A DNA stretch of 49,534 nucleotides. It comes from an uncultured Collinsella sp. GTDB lineage: Bacteria > Actinomycetota > Coriobacteriia > Coriobacteriales > Coriobacteriaceae. A model generated the notes under the pieces. That model was not told where the DNA came from. It saw nothing but the letters and a program-made list of their open reading frames with translations, and did not search any database. Location of the stretch: the NCBI GenBank assembly GCA_900545745.1, contig URAD01000012.1, positions 1 to 49,534 of the forward strand, written 5' to 3'. The translations under genes were made by a program, and so were the position numbers. This document shows, one piece after another, positions 1 to 7,230 of the stretch; position 1 is the first letter of the stretch, and the number at the start of each line of letters is the position of its first letter.

Positions 1-1
1 T

Positions 2-343
2 GAGGAGTTCGTCGACTTTGATACCTTCTCCAAGAGCGATTTCCGCGCTGTGAAGGTCAAGGCATGCGAGGCCGTCAAGAAGTCCAAGAAGCTGCTGAAC
101 TTTACGCTCGACGACGGTACCGGTACCGACCGCACTATCCTCTCCGGTATTCACGCTTATTACGAGCCCGAGGACCTGGTCGGCAAGACCTTGCTCGCCA
201 TCACCAACCTGCCTCCGCGCAAGATGATGGGTATTCCCAGCTGCGGCATGCTGATCAGCGCTGTCCACGAGGAGGAGGGCGAGGAGCGCCTCAACCTGAT
301 TCAGCTCGACGCTTCCATCCCTGCCGGCGCAAAGATGTACTAA
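2..343 (+). CDS. metG: Methionyl-tRNA synthetase C-terminal tRNA-binding domain (partial, 5' end outside window)
   Basis: The reading frame is open from the left edge and ends at TAA 341-343, giving the last 113 residues of a longer protein. The segment has the OB-fold tRNA-binding signature of the MetRS C-terminal extension: an SDFRAVKVKACE strand near the start, then PPRKMMGIPSCGMLIS, which matches the LxPRKxxGxxSxGM motif of the family. In MetRS this domain dimerises the enzyme and holds the tRNA. The same fold exists as stand-alone proteins (Trbp111, CsaA) and in PheT, but the end position and motif fit MetG best. The catalytic part is not visible, so the full-length assignment is inferred. 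Confidence 0.75.
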   Translation, partial: EEFVDFDTFSKSDFRAVKVKACEAVKKSKKLLNFTLDDGTGTDRTILSGIHAYYEPEDLVGKTLLAITNLPPRKMMGIPSCGMLISAVHEEEGEERLNLIQLDASIPAGAKMY

Positions 344-346
344 TTA

Positions 347-445
347 GTTACGCGGTTCTACGAACCGCGTAACGGCTCGACGCTGCGCCCTCAGGTTCCG
401 CCGTTCTACCGAACGGCGGACCGGTCGACGCTGCGCGCCGCCCAG
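347..445. repeat. Tandem pair of short hairpins after metG
   Basis: Two perfect stem-loops follow each other: gttacgcggttc (347-358) with gaaccgcgtaac (362-373), and tccgccgttc (397-406) with gaacggcgga (411-420). Each is followed by a shared tail, TCGACGCTGCGC (377-388 and 425-436), so the unit of hairpin plus tail is duplicated with a spacing of about 48 bp. Neither has a T-run, so they are not classical terminators. Confidence 0.7.
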
Positions 446-534
446 AGCGACAATTTGTCATTCAAAAGGCAAGGCATGACCAGGAGGTCTATGCCTTGCC
501 TTTTTCATGCCAACTTGTTCGCTCTGGACGGCGC
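434..534. terminator. Rho-independent terminator inside a larger inverted repeat
   Basis: The core is a 14-bp perfect stem (aaaaggcaaggcat 464-477 and atgccttgcctttt 491-504) with T-runs on both strands, so it can stop transcription both ways. It is nested inside a second pair of arms, 437-454 (gccgcccagagcgac region) and 515-534 (gttcgctctggacggc region), which are near-complementary. It lies between metG and the next gene. Confidence 0.8.
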
Positions 535-570
535 TCGCTGGCGTTGCCGAAACATCGGCGTTGTCGGAGT

Positions 571-651
571 AGTCATTGGGGACGTTCTTAAACGACTAGT
601 CGTTGGGGACGTTCTTAAACGACTAGTCATTCAAGAACGTCCCCAATGACT
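571..651. repeat. 27-bp direct repeat twice plus inverted third copy
   Basis: Two direct copies of a 27-bp unit starting AGTCATTGGGGACGTTCTT (571-597) and AGTCGTTGGGGACGTTCTT (598-624) are followed by an inverted copy; 633-651 is the exact reverse complement of 571-589 over 19 bp. The three units abut without spacers. Nothing coding is seen in 344-759. The element sits about 110 bp upstream of the next gene, so it could fold in the leader or act as a terminator-like palindrome. Confidence 0.8.
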
Positions 652-759
652 ACCCAATGGCTATTGCGCACATGGCTCGCATGACAGCCGTCTCTTTTAT
701 GTTTCCTTTAGCCGTCGCTGTCTAGGATGGGGGTTAGTCGATAGGAAGGGAGCACCGGG

Positions 760-2328
760 ATGGACGATGCGAGCGAGCGCGCAATCGAAGAGGACATGCT
801 CGATCAGTTCAACTACTTTGATGATGAGGACGAGGAGCTGATCGACCGTCGCGAGCCAGCGCCGCTTGATTCCTTTGATCTGGTCGATGGAGAGACTGAT
901 GAGGTTGAGGACGAATCAACGGAGTTCCCACAGTCTTCGCGCCTTAACTCGCTGCTTTCGAGAGCCCCCATGCACCACGGCGTTCGTGCCGGCGCGCTCC
1001 ATATGAAAACTGACTGGCACCAGATCGTGACGGCAGGCGATGAACTTGCCGTCGATGCGCCGCTCACCGATAAATCATCCATCATCTGCCGCACCGGTAT
1101 GCTTATGCTCGCGAGCGGAACGGGTGCCTGGCGTGTTCGCGATACCATGAATCGCGTCGCCGCCGTACTCGGTGTGACCATCCACGTTGACTTAAGTCTC
1201 CTGTCGTTTGAGTGTACTTGCATCGAAGATGGTCACTGCTTTAATGAGGTTGTCAGCTTGCCCACAACGGGCGTCAATACCCATCGCATTTGGATGATGG
1301 AGAGCTTCCTAAAGGAAATCGAGACATATGGTCGCCGTTTTACGGTGCATGAGTATCACGAGATGCTCAAGACCGTTGAGAGCTCAAAACCTGATTACGT
1401 GCCTTGGCAACAGGGCCTTGCGGCGGCCTGCGCCTGTGGCGCCTTCGTTTTTTTGCTCGGCGGCGGCCCTATCGAGATGGCCTGCGCGTTCGTGGGCGCG
1501 GGTGTCGGCAACTTTGCCCGCTCCCATATTCTCAAGCAAGGCCTTGGTCAGTTCAGCGCGCTGACGACCGGCGTTGCGCTCGCTTGCGTTTCGTATCTGC
1601 TGGCATTGCTCGGCCTTGGCCAGGTCATACCGGGGGCAATGTCGCACCAAGAAGGCTATATCGGCGCCATGCTCTTTGTGATTCCCGGCTTTCCGCTCAT
1701 TACGGCAGGCCTCGACATCGCTAAGCTCGACATGCGAAGCGGTATCGAACGTCTGTCATATGCCGTATCGATTATTGTGATGGCGACGCTCGTAGGTTGG
1801 ATGGTTGCCGAGTGTGTTGGCCTGGCGCCGGACGACTTTGCGCCGCTCGGCCTTTCGCCGCTTGCTCTTACGCTCCTGCGCGTGGTGATGAGCTTCGTTG
1901 GCGTATTCGGCTTCTCGGTGATGTTCAACAGCCCGGTAAAGATGGCCGCGGCAGCTGGGTTGATCGGCGCCGTGTCCAATACCCTGCGTCTGACCCTTGT
2001 CGATGCGCCGACGATGATTCCCTTCCTGGGCCTCAGCACGGGAATGCCTCCCGAGGCAGCAGCGTTTATCGGCGCGCTGGTATCGGGGCTGCTCGCAAGC
2101 TTGGCTGAAGTCAAGCTCACCTACCCGCGCATCGCCCTCACGGTGCCTTCGATTGTCATTATGGTGCCGGGCTTGTATCTCTATCGCTCTATGTATTACA
2201 TGTGCACCTTCGACACGGTCAATATGCTCGGCTGGTTTGTGCGCGCAGTGCTCATCGTAGCGTTTCTGCCCGTTGGCTTGGGCGTGGCGCGTACGCTCAC
2301 CGACCCTCGCTGGCGCCACACCAGCTAA
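760..2328 (+). CDS. ThrE-family threonine/serine exporter
   Basis: A 522-residue membrane protein of the ThrE family, which in Corynebacterium exports L-threonine and L-serine by proton-motive force. It has an acidic, probably disordered N-terminus (residues 1-85), then the cytosolic ThrE domain (about 110-200, with GMLMLASGTGAWRVRDTM), then about ten hydrophobic segments from residue 215 on, including the GFPLITAGLDIAKLDMRSGI region typical of the membrane half. Both halves, often split in other bacteria, are fused here. ATG 760 follows a GGAAGGGAGC ribosome binding site. The gene stands alone, with a palindromic element right after its stop. Family assignment is firm; the actual substrate is inferred. 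Confidence 0.88.
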   Translation: MDDASERAIEEDMLDQFNYFDDEDEELIDRREPAPLDSFDLVDGETDEVEDESTEFPQSSRLNSLLSRAPMHHGVRAGALHMKTDWHQIVTAGDELAVDAPLTDKSSIICRTGMLMLASGTGAWRVRDTMNRVAAVLGVTIHVDLSLLSFECTCIEDGHCFNEVVSLPTTGVNTHRIWMMESFLKEIETYGRRFTVHEYHEMLKTVESSKPDYVPWQQGLAAACACGAFVFLLGGGPIEMACAFVGAGVGNFARSHILKQGLGQFSALTTGVALACVSYLLALLGLGQVIPGAMSHQEGYIGAMLFVIPGFPLITAGLDIAKLDMRSGIERLSYAVSIIVMATLVGWMVAECVGLAPDDFAPLGLSPLALTLLRVVMSFVGVFGFSVMFNSPVKMAAAAGLIGAVSNTLRLTLVDAPTMIPFLGLSTGMPPEAAAFIGALVSGLLASLAEVKLTYPRIALTVPSIVIMVPGLYLYRSMYYMCTFDTVNMLGWFVRAVLIVAFLPVGLGVARTLTDPRWRHTS

Positions 2329-2364
2329 TTGGTACAAGGGGGGCAGGTTACTTTGCACCAAATG

Positions 2365-2432
2365 AGTTGCGGTGAAATAGGGACTGAATTGCTGCTTAAC
2401 GGGTCAAAACAGTCCGTATTCCACCGCAACTT
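2365..2432 (+). repeat. TTGCGGTGAAATA stem-loop element, copy 1
   Basis: Left arm AGTTGCGGTGAAATAGGGACT (2365 on) pairs with right arm AGTCCGTATTCCACCGCAACT (2411-2431). Two more copies with the same core occur at 35286-35354 and 39425-39492, each just downstream of a plus-strand gene. Here it follows the exporter and may act as its terminator, though a T-run is weak. Confidence 0.8.
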
Positions 2433-2482
2433 ATGGGGTCGGGGGATTATCGGTGCCCTGCATCTTCATAAACTCAACGCTT

Positions 2483-2502
2483 ACGAAGCGCATGCGTTTC
2501 GT
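2483..2502. promoter_or_regulatory. 20-bp palindrome, possible operator
   Basis: acgaagcgcatgcgtttcgt is a near-perfect palindrome (one G-T/A mismatch pair). TAGGCT at 2505-2510 could be a -10 element for the gene at 2641, which would put the palindrome over the -35 region. No protein partner can be named. Confidence 0.3.
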
Positions 2503-2546
2503 GCTAGGCTGGTTCCACCACATAAGTAGTCGCAGACGCACGTACC

Positions 2547-2597
2547 ACGGGCGGGCGAGATGAAGTCCCAGTAACTCCATCTCGCCCGCCCGTTTTT
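2547..2597 (+). terminator. Strong terminator-type hairpin 44 bp upstream of the DUF2798 gene
   Basis: A perfect 16-bp stem (acgggcgggcgagatg 2547-2562, catctcgcccgcccgt 2578-2593) is followed by TTTTT. It lies about 220 bp after the exporter stop and only 44 bp before the next ATG. It may end exporter readthrough, or act as an attenuator in the leader of the downstream gene. Confidence 0.85.
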
Positions 2598-2640
2598 GTT
2601 GGCGCCGCCGCGACGTAACACGGAAAGGAATCTGCCCTTC

Positions 2641-3234
2641 ATGCCTATCAACAAACGAGAGAGCCTGCTGTTCACCTTTATCATGTGCTTTTGCATGGTG
2701 CTCTGGATGAGCATCTACAACGTTGCCCTGCAGCATGGGGCCATCAACGGCGAGGTTGTTGCCGCTGCATGGCTCGGCTTCCCCGTTGCCTACGTCTTTG
2801 CCATGTGCTGCGACTGGTTTGTTGCCAGCCCGCTGGCCAAAGGCTTCGCCTTCAAGTTCCTGGTTACTCCGGGCAAGAGCTCGCCGCTCGCTATGACGCT
2901 CGCCGTCAGCTCCTGCATGGTCGTTCCCATGGTCATCATCATGTCGCTCTACGGCGCGTGCGAAGGCCTGTTCCATATGCCCGGCGGCCCGCTTGCAAAC
3001 CTGCAGATGCTGCCGACGATGTGGCTCATCAACATCCCGCGCAACTTTATCATGGCCCTGCCCTGGAACCTGCTAGTGGCCGGTCCGATTGCTCGCTTTG
3101 TCTTCCGCCGCGCCTTCCCCATGGGCACGGTCTTTGCCGAGCCGCACATGGAACTCGTGCACATGCCGGGCGCTCCCACTGCCGAGGAGGTTGCCAACAT
3201 TTCCGAGGGCATGGACGCTGAGCCCGCCTGCTAG
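2641..3234 (+). CDS. DUF2798-type membrane protein
   Basis: A 197-residue integral membrane protein with two related halves, each carrying a pair of hydrophobic segments (about 8-30 and 40-60; 82-105 and 120-150). The pattern LLFTFIMCFCMVLWMSIYN, repeated in altered form as MTLAVSSCMVVPMVIIMSLY, is that of the DUF2798 family, whose function is unknown. Start ATG 2641 is chosen because GGAAAGGA lies 11 nt upstream; an in-frame start further upstream would fall inside the terminator hairpin. It stands alone between terminator hairpins. Confidence 0.75.
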   Translation: MPINKRESLLFTFIMCFCMVLWMSIYNVALQHGAINGEVVAAAWLGFPVAYVFAMCCDWFVASPLAKGFAFKFLVTPGKSSPLAMTLAVSSCMVVPMVIIMSLYGACEGLFHMPGGPLANLQMLPTMWLINIPRNFIMALPWNLLVAGPIARFVFRRAFPMGTVFAEPHMELVHMPGAPTAEEVANISEGMDAEPAC

Positions 3235-3358
3235 ACAGCAGCTCAAAACCAAACCGCCAAACGGACCGGAGCGATTCCTTTTTTGTAGACGTTGTCGCGC
3301 GGCTACGGGCAGGAAAGGTCCCAACGGTTAACATATACTCCATATGGGTAAAGAGACC

Positions 3359-3384
3359 AAAGCGCTGCCGCGGGGCGGCGCTTT
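3359..3384. terminator. GC-rich hairpin between the DUF2798 gene and clpC
   Basis: Stem aaagcgctgcc (3359-3369) pairs with ggcggcgcttt (3374-3384) with one wobble. TTT follows after GCG, so termination would be weak. It lies 39 bp upstream of clpC and may be a leader structure. No CtsR or HspR consensus operator was seen here. Confidence 0.45.
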
Positions 3385-3422
3385 GCGTTTGAAAAAAACT
3401 AGCTCGTCTAAGAGGAACTAGC

Positions 3423-6065
3423 ATGTTAGACCGTTTTACCGATCGCGCGCGTAAGGTCATGTCCATGGCCAAGCAGGAGGCGCTCGATCTTCATTCAAAT
3501 AAGGTGGGCACCGAACACCTGCTGCTCGCGCTTGCCAAGGAGGATGAGGGCATTGCCGCCGAGGCACTGCGCTCGCTTGATATCTCCTACGACGACATCA
3601 TGGACACCCTCAAGGAGGTCCAGACCACGGTTCCCGAGCCCAGTGAGGAGACCGAGGCGGCTAAGCTCGCCTTTACGCCGCTCGTCATTAGCGTTATGGA
3701 GCGTTCATTCCGCGTGGCGCGTGAGAATAACCAGACCTACGTGTCGACCGAGCACTTGCTGATCGGCATCGTCGAAGAGGGCAACGGCATGGCCATGGAT
3801 ATCCTCATGCGCCTGGGTGTGTCGTCCGCCTCTATCAAAAAGGCTATCGAGAAACTCACCGCCAAGGACCAGGACAAGAAGCGTCCGCTCGCCGGCGCCG
3901 GTGCTGGTCGTCCCGGTGCGGGCCTGCCGTTCTTTAGCGGCTCGGATGCCTCTCAGCAAAAGGGGAGTGGCACCGATACGCTTAAGCAGTTCGCGACCAA
4001 CCTCACGCAGAAGGCGCGCGACGGCGAGCTCGACCCTGTAATTGGTCGCGAAAAGGAAGTCCAGCGTATGATGGAAATTCTTTCGCGCCGCACCAAGAAC
4101 AACCCGCTCATTCTGGGCGACCCCGGCGTGGGCAAGACGGCCATCGTCGAGGGCCTGGCTCAGCAGATTGCAGCCGGCAACGTGCCCGAGAACCTCATGA
4201 ACCAGAATATCTGGACGCTCGACCTGCCGGGCCTCGTGGCGGGTGCCAAGTATCGCGGCGAGTTTGAGGAGCGCCTCAAGAACGTGATCCAGGAGGCCAC
4301 CGAAGCCGACGACGTCATCCTGTTTATCGACGAGATGCACACCATCATCGGTGCCGGTTCTGCCGAGGGCTCCATCGACGCGAGCTCCATGCTCAAACCC
4401 GTGCTCGCGCGCGGTGCCTTTCAGATTATCGGTGCCACCACGGCCGAGGAATTCCGCAAGTACCTCACCAAGGACCCGGCCTTTGAGCGTCGTTTCCAGA
4501 CCATCGATGTCGAGGAGCCGAGCGTCGAGGACACGGTCAAGATCCTGACCGCGCTCAAGCCGCGCTACGAGGAGCACCACCATGTGCGCTACACGCAGGG
4601 CGCTATCGAGGCTGCCGCGAACCTTTCCAACCGCTACATCCAGGATCGCTTCCTGCCCGATAAGGCCATCGACCTCATCGACGAGGCCGGTGCCCGCGCT
4701 CGCATCGCCGCGAATCGCGCGCCCGAGCCGGTGCGTGAGGCCGAGCATCGCGTGGAGGAGCTTAAGGCCGCCGCGCAGGAGGCCACCGAGAGCGACGACA
4801 TGAACAAGGCCGCCGAGATCACCGAGCAGCAGAAGGCCGCCGAGATTGAACTCGCCGAGGCCAAGGCCGCCTGGACCGCCGAGCTCGACGCCAGCCCGCT
4901 CACCATCGATGTGAGTCAGATCGCCGATATCGTGTCCGTGACTTCGGGCGTGCCGGTGTCCTCGCTTACCGAGAGCGAGAGCCGTCGCCTGCTGCAAGCC
5001 GAAAGCGTGCTCAAGACGCGCATCATCGGTCAGGATGAGGCTGTCGAGGCAGTTGCCAAGGCCGTGCGCCGCAGCCGTTCGCCGCTCAAGGACCCGCGTC
5101 GCCCCGGCGGCAGCTTTATCTTCCTGGGTCCCACCGGCACGGGCAAGACCGAGCTCGCCAAGACGCTCGCCGAGTACCTCTTTGGCAGCAAGGATGCACT
5201 CATCAGCTTCGACATGTCCGAGTTCGGTAGCGAGTTCGAGGTCTCCAAGCTCATCGGTAGCCCTCCGGGTTACGTCGGTCACGACGAGGGCGGCCAGCTC
5301 ACCAAGGCCGTTCGTCGTCACCCGTACTCGGTCGTGCTGTTCGACGAGATCGAGAAGGCGCACCCCGATATCTTCAACATCTTGCTGCAGGTGCTGGAGG
5401 AGGGCCGCCTGACCGATAGCCAGGGCAAGACGGTCGACTTCCGCAACACCGTGATCATCATGACGTCCAACGTGGGCGCCCGCGAGATTGCGCAGGATGC
5501 GAGCGTTGGCTTTGGCACCACCGGCGAGCAGGGTCTCACGTCGAGTGAGATCCGTGGTCGCGCGATGGGTGAGCTCAAGCGTCTGTTCCGCCCCGAGCTG
5601 CTCAACCGTATCGATGACATTGTGGTGTTCCAGAAGCTCTCGGGCGAGAATCTCACCAAGATCGCGCACCTGCTGGTGGACGACCTGCGTCAGCGTTTGA
5701 TTGCCAACGGCATGAACATCAAGCTCACCGACGCGGCCTATGACAAGATCGTGGCCGAGGGCACCGACCTCACCAACGGTGCGCGTCCGCTGCGCCGTGC
5801 CATCCAAAAGCTCATCGAGGACCCGCTGTCCGAGGAGCTTCTGGCCGGCGAGTGGGGCGAGGGCGATACCGTCCTGTGCGACGTGGCCGATGGCAAGTTT
5901 GTCTTTAGCCACGGCACGGGCGAGATCCCGGCACCGCGTCCGGCGGGCACGCTCGGTGGCGATACCGCCCCGGCGGCACCGCACACCGGCAACGCCGCGC
6001 CCGTGAGCGGCGGCGTGACCTCGGGCCCCGGCGGCATGATGCAAGCCGGCTCTGGTGCGCTGTAG
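3423..6065 (+). CDS. clpC: ATP-dependent Clp protease ATP-binding subunit ClpC
   Basis: An 880-residue Hsp100 AAA+ unfoldase that feeds substrates to ClpP. The N-terminal double Clp repeat spans about 1-150, NBD1 has Walker A GDPGVGKT (about 232-239), a short coiled middle domain with UVR-like helices lies near 430-490, and NBD2 has GPTGTGKT (about 569-576). A VGFG loop near 695 matches the ClpP-docking LGF/VGF loop. The last 50 residues are Gly/Ala/Pro rich. ATG 3423 follows AAGAGGA. In Firmicutes clpC sits with ctsR-mcsA-mcsB and radA; none of those is next to it here, so the usual CtsR control is not evident. A terminator follows directly. Confidence 0.97.
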   Translation: MLDRFTDRARKVMSMAKQEALDLHSNKVGTEHLLLALAKEDEGIAAEALRSLDISYDDIMDTLKEVQTTVPEPSEETEAAKLAFTPLVISVMERSFRVARENNQTYVSTEHLLIGIVEEGNGMAMDILMRLGVSSASIKKAIEKLTAKDQDKKRPLAGAGAGRPGAGLPFFSGSDASQQKGSGTDTLKQFATNLTQKARDGELDPVIGREKEVQRMMEILSRRTKNNPLILGDPGVGKTAIVEGLAQQIAAGNVPENLMNQNIWTLDLPGLVAGAKYRGEFEERLKNVIQEATEADDVILFIDEMHTIIGAGSAEGSIDASSMLKPVLARGAFQIIGATTAEEFRKYLTKDPAFERRFQTIDVEEPSVEDTVKILTALKPRYEEHHHVRYTQGAIEAAANLSNRYIQDRFLPDKAIDLIDEAGARARIAANRAPEPVREAEHRVEELKAAAQEATESDDMNKAAEITEQQKAAEIELAEAKAAWTAELDASPLTIDVSQIADIVSVTSGVPVSSLTESESRRLLQAESVLKTRIIGQDEAVEAVAKAVRRSRSPLKDPRRPGGSFIFLGPTGTGKTELAKTLAEYLFGSKDALISFDMSEFGSEFEVSKLIGSPPGYVGHDEGGQLTKAVRRHPYSVVLFDEIEKAHPDIFNILLQVLEEGRLTDSQGKTVDFRNTVIIMTSNVGAREIAQDASVGFGTTGEQGLTSSEIRGRAMGELKRLFRPELLNRIDDIVVFQKLSGENLTKIAHLLVDDLRQRLIANGMNIKLTDAAYDKIVAEGTDLTNGARPLRRAIQKLIEDPLSEELLAGEWGEGDTVLCDVADGKFVFSHGTGEIPAPRPAGTLGGDTAPAAPHTGNAAPVSGGVTSGPGGMMQAGSGAL

Positions 6066-6085
6066 GGATTAAACATACCTTGTAT

Positions 6086-6124
6086 AACGGGGGCGTTTCC
6101 GATAAGGAGGCGCCCCCGTTTCTA
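6086..6124 (+). terminator. clpC terminator
   Basis: Perfect 10-bp stem aacgggggcg (6086-6095) and cgcccccgtt (6111-6120) followed by TTCT, 21 bp after the clpC stop. Confidence 0.85.
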
Positions 6125-6147
6125 TTGAAATGTGCTTCAATCTGCTG

Positions 6148-6177
6148 TGCTATACTGAAATCAAGATTCAGTATAGC
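6148..6177 (+). promoter_or_regulatory. Promoter and palindromic operator of the RelB/PIN operon
   Basis: An 11-bp perfect inverted repeat (gctatactgaa 6149-6159, ttcagtatagc 6167-6177, 7-bp spacer) covers an extended -10 box TGCTATACT (6148-6156) and ends four bases before the AGGAG of the first gene. This is the layout expected for autorepression by a RelB-type antitoxin binding its own promoter. Confidence 0.75.
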
Positions 6178-6189
6178 AAAGGAGTTGAT

Positions 6190-6558
6190 ATGCCTACATC
6201 AATACTCGACACGCGGCCAGTTCAGATGAACGTGCGTATAGATCGCCAGCTCAAAGAGGCAGGAGACGCCGTACTGACTCATATTGGCATGACGCCGTCG
6301 CAAGCTGTGAGGGAGCTGTGGCAGTACTTGACCGAGAACGGTCATATGCCCGTCGCAAAAAAGAATGATGACGAAGTCCTGCCTGACGACATACGATCGA
6401 AGGCGAGTTCGTCCCGCGTCTCGGAAGGGGCTGCGTTAATTTCGAATTTTTATGAGCGGTTCTCGATTCAGAGGCCGAGCCCCGATGAAGCCTTTGATTA
6501 CGACGAGTTATACGATCAAATGATGGGCGAGAGATTCAGCGATTGGATCGAATTATGA
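6190..6558 (+). CDS. RelB/DinJ-type antitoxin
   Basis: A 122-residue protein with an N-terminal ribbon-helix-helix region, QMNVRIDRQLKEAGDAVLTHIGMTPSQAVRELW (residues about 10-45 in two motifs), as in RelB/DinJ antitoxins. ATG 6190 is preferred because AAAGGAG lies 6 nt upstream and the operator palindrome would be coding if the frame began at 6130. The C-terminal 60 residues are acidic and of no recognised family, and are the likely toxin-binding arm. The stop overlaps the next start (ATGA), so the two proteins are translationally coupled. The gene is less GC-rich than clpC, in line with acquisition by transfer. Confidence 0.8.
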   Translation: MPTSILDTRPVQMNVRIDRQLKEAGDAVLTHIGMTPSQAVRELWQYLTENGHMPVAKKNDDEVLPDDIRSKASSSRVSEGAALISNFYERFSIQRPSPDEAFDYDELYDQMMGERFSDWIEL

Positions 6559-7082
6559 GCGGCGTCGGAACGAAACGTGTGCTCAAGCTGTTGATCGACA
6601 CGAACGTCTGGCTAGATTACTTTCTCGCTCGTACGAATGCGACCAGGCCGATAGTCGAGCTCCTTTCTCGCGCGGCGGAAGCGGAGGATATCGTCCTCTT
6701 CTCGTCCTCCCTGTCTGTCAAAGACGTCTATTACATTCTGGGGAGGACGATGAAGGCCGACGCCCGCCGTGAGGGGGCTCTCACTCCCGAAGCCATCGCC
6801 GGTGCCGACGAGACAGCGTGGGCGTGTATTCGCCTGATTCGGCAAAAGTCGATTATTGCCTCGGTCGGTGCAGACGAGGTCTTCGACTCCTTTGTGTTCA
6901 AGTATCATCACAACGACTTCGAGGACGACCTGATGCTGGGCGTCGCCAATCGCATTGATGCCGATTACGTCGTGACGGAGGACAAGAATCTTATTAAACA
7001 TACCAATGGTGTATGCATTAACGTTCAACAGGCGTTGAGGCTGGTTGAAGGGTCCAACGTCCCTTCGGCGCGGCCCGTCTAA
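6555..7082 (+). CDS. PIN-domain toxin (VapC-like ribonuclease)
   Basis: A 175-residue PIN-fold protein, probably a metal-dependent RNase toxin. The first catalytic aspartate is in LLIDTNVWLDYFL (about residues 13-25) and the acidic C-terminal cluster is in FEDDLMLGVANRIDADYVVTEDKN (about 120-145, given as spaced motifs DFEDDLM and VVTEDKN). ATG 6555 overlaps the antitoxin stop by four bases. VapC toxins usually pair with VapB/AbrB or Phd antitoxins, so a RelB-type partner is the less common combination. Toxicity and target are not shown by sequence. Confidence 0.82.
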   Translation: MSGVGTKRVLKLLIDTNVWLDYFLARTNATRPIVELLSRAAEAEDIVLFSSSLSVKDVYYILGRTMKADARREGALTPEAIAGADETAWACIRLIRQKSIIASVGADEVFDSFVFKYHHNDFEDDLMLGVANRIDADYVVTEDKNLIKHTNGVCINVQQALRLVEGSNVPSARPV

Positions 7083-7230
7083 GCTGCTTTATCTTGATAA
7101 AGTGACGTTTCCTCACCGTTAGCCGATGATGCGAGAGCGCTCGGCGTTTTCGACTGGTTTATGCACGCAAAGTCTGGGAATATACAAGTCGCATGTCTTA
7201 CTGTCTAACCAGTTGCGCCAAGGAGGCACC

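Noticed and set aside
455..649. Short plus-strand frame of 64 codons
   Set aside because: Covers the terminator and 27-bp repeats; the repeated VVGDVLKRLV peptide is a by-product of the DNA repeat.
2431..2976. Open frame of 181 codons on the minus strand
   Set aside because: It runs through a terminator hairpin and overlaps the DUF2798 gene antisense.
3235..3422. CtsR or HspR operator before clpC
   Set aside because: No GGTCAAA direct repeat or HAIR-type inverted repeat was found on either strand.
3705..6044. Open frame of 779 codons on the minus strand opposite clpC
   Set aside because: Antisense shadow of clpC with low-complexity Gly/Arg/Leu composition and no known motif.
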